In this document: positions 24,323-32,733 of the stretch, in pieces
Position numbering within the stretch: the first letter of the stretch is position 1
How the letters are laid out: every line of letters starts with the position of its first letter
Assembly: GCA_014378715.1 (NCBI GenBank)
Contig: JACMNE010000029.1
Location: 1-40,235, forward strand
From: Microbacteriaceae bacterium
GTDB taxonomy: Bacteria; Actinomycetota; Actinomycetes; Actinomycetales; Microbacteriaceae
DNA: 40,235 nucleotides
Reading direction: 5' to 3'
Translations under genes and position numbers: made by a program
The notes under the pieces: model-generated
The model's input: the letters and a program-made list of their open reading frames with translations, nothing else
The model's database searches: none
What the model was told of the DNA's origin: nothing

Positions 24323-25192
24323 GTGCAGATTGGCGCACATGCCCTCGTATTCACCGGAGTGTTCGACGAGGCAGGCATCACGCTCGCGATCGAGAAGACC
24401 AAGCTCGCCGGGTTCGACCTGATCGAGATTCCCCTGATGGACCCGTGGACCTTCGACCGTCACCTGGCCGCACGCCTGCTCAGGGAACACGACCTCGCCG
24501 CGACCGCCTCGCTCGGCCTGAACGACTCCACCGACCTCACCAGCTCCGATCCGGCCGTGGTTGCGGCCGGCGAGCGGATGCTCGAGGAGTGCCTCGACAT
24601 CGTGCACGCCATGGGCGGCACCCGGCTCTGCGGCGTGATCTACAGTGCCATGAAGAAATACCTTCAGCCCGCGACATCCGCTGGACGGGCCTCGAGCGCC
24701 GCCGCGATCAACCGCCTCGCCACGCGGGCAGAGGGACTCGGCATCCACCTCTCCCTCGAGGTCGTCAACCGGTACGAGACCAACGTGATCAACACGGGGC
24801 GCGGGGCGCTCGAATTCCTCGACGAGGTCGGGCACACCAACGTCTCCGTGCACCTCGACACGTACCACATGAACATCGAGGAGTCGGATCAGTTCTCGCC
24901 CGTGCTCGATGTGGGCGACCGCCTCGGCTACGTGCACATCGGTGAGAGCCATCGCGGCTATCTGGGCTCGGGCACCGTCGACTTCGACTCCTTCTTCCGC
25001 GGGCTGTCCCGTATCGGCTACGACGGTCCGATCGTGTTCGAGTCGTTCTCCTCGGCCGTCGTCAGCGCAGAACTGAGCAACACCCTCGGCATCTGGCGCA
25101 ACCTCTGGCAGGACTCCGACAACCTCGCCGCGCACGCGAACGCGTTCATCCGCGGCCAGCTGCGTGCCGTCGAGACGATCGCCCTGCACTGA
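24323..25192 (+). CDS. Sugar 3-epimerase, D-tagatose/D-psicose 3-epimerase family
   Basis: 289-residue TIM barrel of the AP-endonuclease-2 superfamily that inverts C3 of free ketoses. The metal and catalytic residues are all present with a constant offset of six from the Pseudomonas D-tagatose 3-epimerase: E146 (LEVVNRYETN), D179 (LDTYHMNIEE), H205 (VHIGES), R211 (HRGYLG) and E240 (VFESFSS). The GTG start at 24323 with AAAGG upstream gives the conserved N-terminus VQIGAHALVFTG. It is divergent from the importer ATPase gene, so it likely acts on an imported sugar. Ketose specificity (psicose, tagatose, L-ribulose, L-fuculose) cannot be resolved. Confidence 0.85.
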   Translation: MQIGAHALVFTGVFDEAGITLAIEKTKLAGFDLIEIPLMDPWTFDRHLAARLLREHDLAATASLGLNDSTDLTSSDPAVVAAGERMLEECLDIVHAMGGTRLCGVIYSAMKKYLQPATSAGRASSAAAINRLATRAEGLGIHLSLEVVNRYETNVINTGRGALEFLDEVGHTNVSVHLDTYHMNIEESDQFSPVLDVGDRLGYVHIGESHRGYLGSGTVDFDSFFRGLSRIGYDGPIVFESFSSAVVSAELSNTLGIWRNLWQDSDNLAAHANAFIRGQLRAVETIALH

Positions 25193-25217
25193 GCGCTGCT
25201 GCGAGCTCGTACCGCAC

Positions 25218-25248
25218 CGCCCGGCCGGGATTGTCCCCCGGCCGGGCG
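25218..25248. terminator. Bidirectional terminator-like hairpin between convergent genes
   Basis: CGCCCGGCCGGG (25218-25229) and CCCGGCCGGGCG (25237-25248) form a perfect 12-bp stem with a seven-base loop, between the epimerase gene and the fucose operon end. There is no T-tract on either strand, as is common for actinobacterial terminators. Confidence 0.7.
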
Positions 25249-25253
25249 AGAAG

Positions 25254-25667
25254 TCACTCGACCCCGACGAGGCCCTTGCGCAGCACCACGCAGCCGTAGG
25301 TGCGCGTCTCCCCGGTCCGGATGATGACGAACGCCGTCTCCGCGAGGTCGTAGAACGCGAAGCGATCGACGAACTGTGCCCCGTCCTCGTCGACGCGGGC
25401 GGCGGCGAGAAGTTCGCGCTGCACCGGCAGCACAGTGCCGTCCGCCGAGGTCATCAGGTCGATCGCCGGGGCATCGTCGAGCGGCAGAACACTGCGTACC
25501 GCCGCGAGCACCGCGGGCGCGCTGGTACCGGGCAGGCTCACGATCCGCCTGGCGATGCGCGCGGCCGGGAAGTGCGCATCGACGATGATCACGGCGTCGG
25601 AGTGCCCCATCTCGTCGAGGTGCCTGAGCAGCTCGCCACTCAGCAGCGGGTCGATTCCTTCGAGCAT
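25254..25667 (-). CDS. fucU: L-fucose mutarotase, FucU type
   Basis: 137 residues of the RbsD/FucU family. The segment EMGHSDAVIIVDAHFPA with His22 and Asp30 and the AFYDLAETAFVIIRTGE block near the C-terminus are closer to FucU than to RbsD. It equilibrates alpha- and beta-L-fucose, providing the anomer used by the dehydrogenase. TAAGGAGAACACC stands in front of ATG 25667, and the TAA in it is the stop zone of the upstream lactonase gene. Last gene of the L-fucose operon. Confidence 0.88.
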   Translation of the reverse strand: MLEGIDPLLSGELLRHLDEMGHSDAVIIVDAHFPAARIARRIVSLPGTSAPAVLAAVRSVLPLDDAPAIDLMTSADGTVLPVQRELLAAARVDEDGAQFVDRFAFYDLAETAFVIIRTGETRTYGCVVLRKGLVGVE

Positions 25668-25677
25668 GGTGTTCTCC

Positions 25678-26568
25678 TTAATCAGTGGACAGTCGGTAGA
25701 CCCGGGTGGCGGTGCCGCGCAGGATGCTGTGCCGCTCGGTCGGGCTGAGCTCGGCGACCAGCGCGGAGTAGACGGCGAACGCCGGGCCGTATCCGCCAGC
25801 CTGCACGGTGAGCGGCCAGTCACCGCCCCACATCAGGCGGTCGGCGCCGAAGGCCTCGAGCGCGGCGTCGAAGGCGGGCCTCGCGGTGTCGACGGAGAAT
25901 GCGGGACCCTGCAGTCCCGAGACCTTCGCGACGGCGAGCGGATGTCGCGCCAGCCGCGTGAGCGCCGCCCGCCAGTCATCGAACTCCGCCGCGGACTCCG
26001 CTGCCCCGGCTGCCCCTGCCGGTCCGCCCACCCGGGGCGGCGGCTTGCCGAGGTGGTCGAGCACCACGGTGAGCTCCGGCAGGTCGCCGGCCAGTGCAGC
26101 GGCTCGGTCGAGGTGGCGCGGCCAGGCGTCGTGCACGTCGAAGGGCAGACCGCGGCGCGCGAGCTCGGCGAGCCCGGCACGCACGGCCGGCAGCTCGAGG
26201 AAGTCCGCCCGCGGGTCGTCGTTCAGCAGGTGCCGCACCCCCACGAACTTCGGGTGGGCCGCCCACTCGTCGAGGTCGTGGGCGGTCGCCGCGATGTTGT
26301 CGAGTTGCAACCAACCGACGACGCCGAGCACCCACTCCTGCTCTGCGGCGATTCGCAGAAGGTGCCGGGTGTCGGCGCGGGAGTCCTCGGCCTGCACGAG
26401 CACGGCGCCGGCGACGCCGGCGCCCACAAGCTCCACGGCCGCCTCCCCCGCGGTCCAGCTGCGGAAGAGGTCGCCGTGCTGTGGGCCCAGCCAGGCGTAG
26501 TCCGAGACGGCGAGATCCCAGAGGTGCAGGTGCGCATCGATCGGGCCGCGGCCCCCCGTGTCTGTCAT
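25678..26568 (-). CDS. L-fuconolactone hydrolase (amidohydrolase 2 family)
   Basis: Predicted to open L-fucono-1,5(4)-lactone to L-fuconate, step two of the non-phosphorylative fucose route. 296 residues, TIM barrel of the cog3618 lactonase group: HxH at H13/H15 (IDAHLHLWD), FVGVRHLLND, TVVLDHLGKP with a metal-site His, and Asp250 in MWGGDWPLT. A run of Gly/Ala (GGPAGAAGAAESAA, about residue 180) is inserted after the HLGKP motif. The start ATG 26568 overlaps the stop of the dehydrogenase gene. Confidence 0.9.
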   Translation of the reverse strand: MTDTGGRGPIDAHLHLWDLAVSDYAWLGPQHGDLFRSWTAGEAAVELVGAGVAGAVLVQAEDSRADTRHLLRIAAEQEWVLGVVGWLQLDNIAATAHDLDEWAAHPKFVGVRHLLNDDPRADFLELPAVRAGLAELARRGLPFDVHDAWPRHLDRAAALAGDLPELTVVLDHLGKPPPRVGGPAGAAGAAESAAEFDDWRAALTRLARHPLAVAKVSGLQGPAFSVDTARPAFDAALEAFGADRLMWGGDWPLTVQAGGYGPAFAVYSALVAELSPTERHSILRGTATRVYRLSTD

Positions 26569-27521
26569 GCGGGGATGAGTCCGCGCGCGACGAGCTCGGG
26601 CCAGAGCCCCTCCGGCACGGCCCCGGCCACCCGGGCGGCGTTCTCGCGCACCTGAGCCGGCCGGCTGCTGGCCACCACCACACTCGCCACGGAGCCGTCG
26701 CGCGAGGCGTAGTGCAGCGCGGCCGTCGGCAGGTCGACCCCGAACTCGCGGCAGGTCACCGCGATGGCGCGTACCCGCTCCAGCAGCTCGGCCGACACGC
26801 CCCCGTAGTCGAAGCGGGCTGTGCTGCCCGGGTCGTCCGTCGCGAGCAGCCCGGAGTTGAAGACCGACGCGTTGACGATGCCCACCCCCAGCCGACGGCA
26901 CTCCGGCACAACCTCGGCGAGCGCCGGCTGGTCGGCGAGCGTGAGGCGGCCGGCGACCATCAGCAGGTCGAGCGCTCCGGTCGAGACACTGGCGAGCAGG
27001 GCGTCGGTGGACATCGATCCGACCCCCACCGCCGTGACGGCGCCCTCGTCCCGCAGTCCGGCGAGTGCCGGGATGGCGGTGTCGAGACCGGCGCACAGGT
27101 CGTGCCGCTCCGGGTCGTGCAGGAAGAGCACGTCGACCCGGTCGAGGCCGAGCCGCCCGAGCGACTCGTCGAGGCTACGGCGGATGCCGTCACGCGAGAA
27201 GTCCCATTCCCGGCGCGTGTCGCCGGGTACCACGAAGTCATTATCGAGGTCTGTTGTTCCGACCCCGACCGGGTTCGGCCGCAGCAGTCGTCCGACCTTC
27301 GTCGAGATCACGAACTCGTCGCGCGGCTTGGTCGCCAGGAACGCCCCGAGGCGCCGCTCCGAGAGCCCGAGGCCGTAGTGCGGTGCGGTGTCGAAGTAGC
27401 GGATGCCGCAGTCCCACGCCACCTCGAGCACCTCAGCCGCCTCGTCGTCGGACAGCGCCCGGTAGAGGTTGCCGACATTGGCAGCGCCGTAACCGAGGCG
27501 GGGAAGGGAGAGTTTCGTCAT
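26565..27521 (-). CDS. Aldo/keto reductase, probable L-fucose dehydrogenase
   Basis: 318-residue NAD(P)-dependent enzyme expected to oxidise L-fucose to the lactone. The AKR tetrad is present: D44 and Y49 ([15 protein letters not shown]), K75 (ISTKVGRLL) and H135 ([10 protein letters not shown]). The sequence resembles the D-threo-aldose/L-fucose dehydrogenase group of AKRs. Substrate assignment rests on that resemblance and on the operon: dehydratase upstream, lactonase and mutarotase downstream, with four-base overlaps on both sides. Confidence 0.88.
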   Translation of the reverse strand: MTKLSLPRLGYGAANVGNLYRALSDDEAAEVLEVAWDCGIRYFDTAPHYGLGLSERRLGAFLATKPRDEFVISTKVGRLLRPNPVGVGTTDLDNDFVVPGDTRREWDFSRDGIRRSLDESLGRLGLDRVDVLFLHDPERHDLCAGLDTAIPALAGLRDEGAVTAVGVGSMSTDALLASVSTGALDLLMVAGRLTLADQPALAEVVPECRRLGVGIVNASVFNSGLLATDDPGSTARFDYGGVSAELLERVRAIAVTCREFGVDLPTAALHYASRDGSVASVVVASSRPAQVRENAARVAGAVPEGLWPELVARGLIPA

Positions 27522-28801
27522 GGCCTCGGGAAAGCGTACTCGGCGCGGCTCGCGGCGAGCATCTCGGCACCGGCCCCCGGGGCCACGGGTGCCCGGTAGG
27601 CGCCCCCGCGCACGTCGACCGGGGTGACGAAGTGCTCGTGCAGATGGTCGACGAACTCGATGACCCGCCCATCGGTGGTTCCGGTGACGGCGACGAAGTC
27701 GAACATCGAGAGGTGCTGCACGGCCTCGCAGAGTCCGACGCCCCCGGCGTGGGGGCAGACGGGGACCCCGAACTTGGCGGCGAGCAGCAGGATCGCGATG
27801 TTCTCGTTCACCCCGCCGACACGGGTCGCATCGATCTGAAGCACCTGCACAGCATCCGCTTGGAGAAACTGCTTGAACATGATGCGGTTGGCCATGTGCT
27901 CGCCCGTGGCCACCGGGATCGGTGCGACACCGCGGGCGATCGCCGCGTGCGCGAGGATGTCGTCGGGGCTGGTGGGCTCCTCGATCCAGGCGATGTCGAA
28001 CTCCGCCAGTCGCGACACCCACTCGATGGCCTCGTCGACTCCCCAGCGCTGGTTGGCGTCGGTTCCGATGCGGATGTCGGGGCCGACGGCCTCGCGGGCG
28101 ATGCGCAGGCGCCGGATGTCGTCGTCGACGTCGGCGCCGACCTTGAGCTTGATCATGCGGAAGCCGTCGGCGACGGCCTCCTTCGCGAGGCGCACGAGCT
28201 TCTCGTCGCTGTAGCCGAGCCAGCCGGGGGTCGTCGTGTAGGCGGGGTAGCCGCTCGCGAGCAGGGTCGCCTCCCGGTCGGCGCGGCCGGGAACGGCGGC
28301 GCGCAGGATCTGCAGCGCCTCCTCGGGGGTGAGCGCGTCAGTGAGGTAGCGGAAGTCGACGAGGTCGACGATCTCCTCCGGGGTCATCCGGCCGAGCAGC
28401 TGCCAGAGCGGCAGGCCAGCGCGTTTGGCCTTGAGGTCCCAGAGGGCGTTGACGACCGCGCCGATCGCCATGTGCATGACCCCCTTCTCCGGCCCGAGCC
28501 AGCGCAGCTGCGAGTCCCAGACAAAGCCGCGCCAGGTGGCCCCCATGTCGTCGAGCACCTCGTCGAGGTCCCGGCCGACGACGTGGCCGGAGAGCGCCTC
28601 GATCGCGGCGACCTGCACGTCGTTGCCGCGGCCGATCGTGAAGACGAAGCCGTGACCCTCGAGCCCGTCGGCGTCATCGGTGATCACGCGCAGGTAGGCG
28701 GCCGAATAGTCGGGATCGGCGTTCATCGCGTCGGAGCCGTCGAGGCTCTGCGACGTGGGGAAGCGGATGTCGCTCGTCTGGATGGCGGTGATGCGGCTCA
28801 C
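27518..28801 (-). CDS. L-fuconate dehydratase (enolase superfamily)
   Basis: Dehydrates L-fuconate to 2-keto-3-deoxy-L-fuconate, Mg-dependent, 427 residues. The active site is complete and falls on the same residue numbers I recall for the Xanthomonas campestris enzyme: K218/K220 (MIKLKVG), D248 (GTDANQ), E274 (WIEEPTS), E301 (ATGEH), D324 (LQIDATR), H351 (CPHAGG) and E382 (VIEFVDH). The N-terminal capping domain ([20 protein letters not shown]) also fits. First gene of the minus-strand fucose operon; its stop overlaps the next start (ATGA). The clearest single functional call in the window. Confidence 0.96.
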   Translation of the reverse strand: MSRITAIQTSDIRFPTSQSLDGSDAMNADPDYSAAYLRVITDDADGLEGHGFVFTIGRGNDVQVAAIEALSGHVVGRDLDEVLDDMGATWRGFVWDSQLRWLGPEKGVMHMAIGAVVNALWDLKAKRAGLPLWQLLGRMTPEEIVDLVDFRYLTDALTPEEALQILRAAVPGRADREATLLASGYPAYTTTPGWLGYSDEKLVRLAKEAVADGFRMIKLKVGADVDDDIRRLRIAREAVGPDIRIGTDANQRWGVDEAIEWVSRLAEFDIAWIEEPTSPDDILAHAAIARGVAPIPVATGEHMANRIMFKQFLQADAVQVLQIDATRVGGVNENIAILLLAAKFGVPVCPHAGGVGLCEAVQHLSMFDFVAVTGTTDGRVIEFVDHLHEHFVTPVDVRGGAYRAPVAPGAGAEMLAASRAEYAFPRP

Positions 28802-28875
28802 GTGGTGCGCTCCTCGTTCGGGGCCGCGCTCGCGCGCAGGACCTCAGAAGGGCACCGTCGCGGCCGGGCACCCCG

Positions 28876-28905
28876 AGCCTAAACATCCGATGTATAGAAT
28901 GTCAA
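28876..28905 (-). promoter_or_regulatory. Promoter of the L-fuconate dehydratase operon
   Basis: On the minus strand TTGACA (28905-28900) is followed after 17 or 18 bases by TTAGGC/TAGGCT (28882-28876). The palindrome at 28879-28897 fills the spacer and the -10 box, so a bound protein would block polymerase. Confidence 0.65.
28879..28897. promoter_or_regulatory. Palindromic operator in the divergent fucose control region
   Basis: CTAAACATCCGATGTATAG is a 9-1-9 inverted repeat with one mismatched pair. It lies between two divergent parts of one pathway, which it probably controls together. The shape fits a GntR/FadR-type or IclR-type dimer; no regulator gene is adjacent, so the binding protein is unknown (the FadR-type regulator at 10471 is one candidate). 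Confidence 0.65.
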
Positions 28906-28964
28906 TCGCGGGGCTAGCCTGAGGGCGGCGCCCCGCCCAACACCCGAAGAAGAGAGTTGCTCAC

Positions 28965-29828
28965 GTGAGATTCGCCCGCCTCGGCCCGATCGGCCACGAG
29001 ATCCCGACCGTGCTCGTCGAGGGTGTCCACCGCGACATCCGCTCGATCACCCCCGACATCGACGGAGGCTTCCTCTGCGGCCCGGGACTGGCCGAGGTGC
29101 GCGCGGCGATCGACTCCGGCACGCTGCCGGAGCTGGCCGACGCCGACACCCTGCGCATCGGCGCCCCGATCACGCGGCCGAGTGCCGTCGTCTGCATCGG
29201 CATGAACTACGCGGCGCACGCCGCCGAGTCCGGCGCAGAGCCGCCGACGGTGCCGATCATCTTCCTCAAGACGCCGAACACCGTCGTCGGCCCGAACGAC
29301 ACCGTCGTCATCCCGCCGACGAGCACCCGCACCGACTGGGAGGTGGAGCTCGGCATTGTGATCGGCGAGCAGGCGGCCTACCTCGACTCGCCGGCCGACA
29401 GCCTCGGCCACATCGCGGGCTTCGTCACGGCCAACGACCTCTCGGAGCGCGACTTCCAGATGACGGTCTCCGGCGGGCAGTGGTCGAAGGGCAAGTGCGC
29501 CCCCGGCTTCAACCCGACCGGCCCGTACCTGGTCACCCCCGACGAGGTCGACCACCAGAATCTCGCCCTGAGGAGCTGGGTCAACGGCGACGCCCGCCAG
29601 GATTCGACCACAGCCGACCAGATCTTCGACGTGGCATTCATCGTCTGGCACCTCAGCCAGTACCTCACCCTGGAGCCCGGCGACCTCGTGCTCACCGGCA
29701 CCCCGGAGGGCGTCGCGCTCTCCGGCCGCTTCCCCTACCTCGCCGCGGGCGACGTCGTCGAGGTCGAGATCGAGGGACTCGGCCGTCAGCGCCAGGAGTT
29801 CGTCGCCTACGAAAGGACCAGCGCATGA
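28965..29828 (+). CDS. 2,4-diketo-3-deoxy-L-fuconate hydrolase (fumarylacetoacetase family)
   Basis: Cleaves the C-C bond of the diketo acid to pyruvate and L-lactate, last step of the pathway. 287 residues; N-terminal beta domain and C-terminal FAH fold with CIGMNYAAHAAESG, IIFLKTPNTVVGP, metal ligands E126 and E128 (DWEVELG) and D158 (TANDLSERDFQ), KGKCAPGFNPTGPYLVT and LVLTGTPEGV. GTG start at 28965 with GAAGAAGAGAG upstream. Divergent from the dehydratase operon and followed with an ATGA overlap by the dehydrogenase gene. Confidence 0.9.
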   Translation: MRFARLGPIGHEIPTVLVEGVHRDIRSITPDIDGGFLCGPGLAEVRAAIDSGTLPELADADTLRIGAPITRPSAVVCIGMNYAAHAAESGAEPPTVPIIFLKTPNTVVGPNDTVVIPPTSTRTDWEVELGIVIGEQAAYLDSPADSLGHIAGFVTANDLSERDFQMTVSGGQWSKGKCAPGFNPTGPYLVTPDEVDHQNLALRSWVNGDARQDSTTADQIFDVAFIVWHLSQYLTLEPGDLVLTGTPEGVALSGRFPYLAAGDVVEVEIEGLGRQRQEFVAYERTSA

Positions 29829-30574
29829 GCGAGTTCACCGGTCTCGTCGCCATCGTCACGGGGGGCGCCTCCGGCATCGGGGCCTCGACTGCCGCCCGCT
29901 TGCATGAGCTCGGTGCGACCGTCGCGGTGCTCGACCTCCAGCCCGACGCCGCCGACCCCGCCTTCTTCGCCGTCCGAGCGGATGTCGCGGACGACGCGTC
30001 CGTGCGCGATGCGGTCGCCGCCGTCGCCGCGGAGTTCGGTCGCATCGACATCGTCGTGAACAATGCCGGCATCGGCGCCCAGGGCACCGTGGCCGACAAC
30101 GGTGACGACGAGTGGGCACGGGTCTTCTCGATCAACGTCACCGGCATCGCCAGGGTCACCCGCGCCGCGCTCCCCTGGCTGCGCCAGTCGCCGTCCGCTG
30201 CCGTGGTCAACACCTCGTCGATCGCGGCCACCGCCGGGCTGCCCTCTCGCGCCCTGTACAGCGCGTCGAAGGGCGCCGTGCTCGCCCTCACCAGGGCCAT
30301 GGCGGCCGACCACCTGCGCGAGGGGATCCGAGTGAACTGCGTGAGCCCCGGCACCGCGGACACCCCGTGGATCGGGCGCCTGCTCGCCGCGGCCACCGAC
30401 CCGGACGTGGAGCGTGCGGCCCTCGAGGCCCGCCAGCCGCACGGGCGGCTCGTCTCGCCTGACGAGGTCGCCGACGCGGTGTCCTATCTCGCGAGTCCCC
30501 GGTCCGGGTCGACGACCGGCGTCTCGCTGGCGGTCGACGGCGGCATGCAGAACCTGCGGCTTCGCCCGGAGTAG
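29825..30574 (+). CDS. 2-keto-3-deoxy-L-fuconate dehydrogenase (SDR family)
   Basis: Short-chain dehydrogenase, 249 residues, expected to oxidise C4 of 2-keto-3-deoxy-L-fuconate with NAD. TGGASGIG (12-19), NNAG (79-82), catalytic S132, Y145 and K149 (RALYSASKG), C-terminal GVSLAVDGGMQNL. Specificity is assigned from operon context with the FAH-family hydrolase; the SDR family as a whole is broad. The start ATG 29825 overlaps the hydrolase stop. Confidence 0.88.
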   Translation: MSEFTGLVAIVTGGASGIGASTAARLHELGATVAVLDLQPDAADPAFFAVRADVADDASVRDAVAAVAAEFGRIDIVVNNAGIGAQGTVADNGDDEWARVFSINVTGIARVTRAALPWLRQSPSAAVVNTSSIAATAGLPSRALYSASKGAVLALTRAMAADHLREGIRVNCVSPGTADTPWIGRLLAAATDPDVERAALEARQPHGRLVSPDEVADAVSYLASPRSGSTTGVSLAVDGGMQNLRLRPE

Positions 30575-30641
30575 CACCCGGAGTAAAGCGCCTCACTATC
30601 CCATCAGCCAACCAACGCCGATCCGGGATACCGTTGTGCTG

Positions 30642-31688
30642 ATGTCCGACACCCTCCTGGCGCGCACTCCCCGGCCCGACCGGCATCCGCGGTGGCGGAT
30701 CTCGCCGGCGACGGGACTGGCGATCGGCGTTGTCCTCGCCGCGGCAGCGTTCGGACTCCGGCAGCTCACAGCCGGGGCCGACTTCACCCTCCCCAACGCG
30801 ATCCAGGACCTACTCACCCTGAGTTACAGCGTGCTGATCGAATCGATCGGGTTCGTGGTCCTCGGCATCCTGCTCTCCGTGATGGTGCAGATCTGGATCC
30901 CCGCCAGCTGGATCGTGCGGGTCCTTCCCCGCAACGTCGTGCTGCGACGCGCTGCCCTCTCGCTCCTCGGGGTGTTCCTCCCGGTCTGCGAGTGCGGCAA
31001 CGTGCCCCTGGCCCGCGGCCTCATCGTCAAGGGCTTCAGCGTTCCGGAGTCGATGACCTTCCTTGTCGCCGCCCCGATCCTCAACCCCATCACGATCATC
31101 ACCACCCACCAGGTGTTCGGCTTCGATGACGGGATCCTCGTCGCCAGGCTGCTGGGCGGATTCGCGATCGCGAACCTCATCGGCTGGCTGTTCAGCAGAC
31201 ACCCCGAACCGGACCGGCTTCTCACCGACACCTTCTACGCCCAGTGCGCCGCCCCCGACGCCGCACGCGACCATGACCATTCAGCCTCCCGCTGGACCCA
31301 GAGCCGCCAGCTGTTCGCCCGCGAGGCCTCCGCCGTGATGCCGGCGTTGATCATCGGCGCGACCATCGCCGGCCTCGTGCAGGTGGTGATCCCCCGCGAG
31401 ACACTAGTGGCGCTGGGCAGCAATCCGCTCTGGTCGGTGCTCGCGCTGATGGCCCTCGCGTTCGTGATCTCGATCTGCTCCAACATCGACGCGTTCTTCA
31501 TCCTGCCGTTCGTCGGCATCTTCATGCCGGGGGCGATCGCCGCGTTCCTCATCTTCGGCCCCATCATCGACATCAAGATGCTCGCCATGATGCGCACGAC
31601 CCTGACGACGCGCACCCTCATCCAGCTGACCACGATCGTCGCCCTGATGAGCCTCGCTATCGGGCTGGTGATGAACTATGTCGGGTAG
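30642..31688 (+). CDS. Permease of the DUF318/YraQ family
   Basis: 348-residue integral membrane protein with about eight to ten hydrophobic segments and the paired cysteine motif of the family (FLPVCECGNVPLARGL, C116 and C118), a second one in ISICSNIDAF, and a His/Asp-rich cytoplasmic loop (DHDHSA). The function is not established; proteins of this family are often found with metal or thiol-related genes, and with TIGR03943-type partners, as here. ATG 30642 is seven bases after TACCGT (30629-30634), so the mRNA may be leaderless. The end overlaps the next gene by 11 bases. Confidence 0.85.
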   Translation: MSDTLLARTPRPDRHPRWRISPATGLAIGVVLAAAAFGLRQLTAGADFTLPNAIQDLLTLSYSVLIESIGFVVLGILLSVMVQIWIPASWIVRVLPRNVVLRRAALSLLGVFLPVCECGNVPLARGLIVKGFSVPESMTFLVAAPILNPITIITTHQVFGFDDGILVARLLGGFAIANLIGWLFSRHPEPDRLLTDTFYAQCAAPDAARDHDHSASRWTQSRQLFAREASAVMPALIIGATIAGLVQVVIPRETLVALGSNPLWSVLALMALAFVISICSNIDAFFILPFVGIFMPGAIAAFLIFGPIIDIKMLAMMRTTLTTRTLIQLTTIVALMSLAIGLVMNYVG

Positions 31689-32421
31689 CGCCACCCGCTG
31701 GCAGGGTCTTGTTCTGATCGCCGCCGTCTCTGCCTCGACCCTCTGGCTGTGGATGTCGGGCCAGCTCGGGCTCTACGTCGCGCCCCGGCACGAGGCCTTC
31801 GTCACCATCATGGCCGCGATCGGGCTGGTCGCCTCGCTGCTCAGCGCGGTCGCCCCGGCCGCGCACGACCACAGCGCCGCCGCACCCAGGTGGAACCGGC
31901 TGTTGGCCGGCACCGCGACCGGCATCTCCGCGGTCGTCGCCACCACAATGCTGGTCCTGCCGCCCGCGACCCTGACCTCGGCGACCGCGACCCTCCGCGC
32001 CATCAACAGCACCAGCCAGTCCAGCGCGTCAGCAGCGGATGTCGCCTCCGCCGCCACCTCGAGCACCGATGCGTTCTCGATCAACGACTGGGCGTCGATC
32101 CTGCGTCAGACCAGCGACCTCGCGTTCTACAGCGATCGGAATGTGACCACCATCGGCTTCATCACCGCCGACCCCGAGGATCCGGAGAACATGTTCTACG
32201 TCTCCCGATTCGTCATCACCCACTGCGCCATCGATGCCCAGGCCATCGGGCTGCCGATCTACCTCGAGAACTGGGGGTCGACCTTCGAAGCCGACCAGTG
32301 GATCGACGTCACGGGCGAGTTCGGCACCAACCGCAGCCGGGACAGCAGCCAAGCCATCGCCCTGCTGCCCGACGACATCACCGGGATCGATCAACCGACC
32401 GAACCGTACCTCTATGCCTAG
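31678..32421 (+). CDS. TIGR03943-family membrane protein, partner of DUF318 permease
   Basis: 247 residues: three hydrophobic segments in the first ~105 residues, a Ser/Ala/Thr-rich linker (about 108-125), then a soluble domain with SDLAFYSDRNVTTIGFI, MFYVSRFVITHCAIDAQAIG and the WIDVTGEFG block. This layout is that of the TIGR03943 (YcgQ-like) putative permease subunits, which occur next to DUF318 permeases. The soluble part has a single conserved-type cysteine (HCAIDA). The start ATG 31678 lies inside the permease gene (11-base overlap). Role unknown; possibly export or uptake of a metal species. Confidence 0.85.
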   Translation: MSGSATRWQGLVLIAAVSASTLWLWMSGQLGLYVAPRHEAFVTIMAAIGLVASLLSAVAPAAHDHSAAAPRWNRLLAGTATGISAVVATTMLVLPPATLTSATATLRAINSTSQSSASAADVASAATSSTDAFSINDWASILRQTSDLAFYSDRNVTTIGFITADPEDPENMFYVSRFVITHCAIDAQAIGLPIYLENWGSTFEADQWIDVTGEFGTNRSRDSSQAIALLPDDITGIDQPTEPYLYA

Positions 32422-32434
32422 CCACGGGAGCACG

Positions 32435-32596
32435 ATGATCGCGCACGGGTTCGAAGTGCTCGGGGCCGCGACATCCGCTGCCGGACAGACCCAGAGCGTC
32501 GCGGTCGGGCTCATCGTGGGCTTCGTTGTCCTCGACCTGGTGGTGCTCGCGATCTGCATCGCCGTTGCCGGCGGACGCAAGCCACCGCGCCCCTGA
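32435..32596 (+). CDS. Small single-span membrane peptide, unknown
   Basis: 53 residues: a short polar N-terminus, one membrane helix (about residues 22-45, VGLIVGFVVLDLVVLAICIA) and a basic tail (GGRKPPRP). GGGAG stands six bases before ATG 32435, 13 bases after the TIGR03943-type gene; ATG 32414 in the same frame is an alternative that would overlap it. Position and ribosome-binding site support a third component of the permease operon. No homology recognised. Confidence 0.6.
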   Translation: MIAHGFEVLGAATSAAGQTQSVAVGLIVGFVVLDLVVLAICIAVAGGRKPPRP

Positions 32597-32733
32597 GGAG
32601 CGCTCCTGACCTGGATTCCCATCCGATGTCCCCCACTGCTCCGAACCTTCCATGACGCAGGTCTATCCATCCGCGCCCGAAATGCGCATGATGGACGAGG
32701 CGTGTGTTCAGCCAGCCCAGCGGAAGAGATCCC

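Noticed and set aside
32596-32607. Perfect palindrome AGGAGCGCTCCT at the end of the small membrane peptide gene
   Set aside because: Too short a loop for a terminator and a single occurrence; it may be chance in GC-rich sequence.
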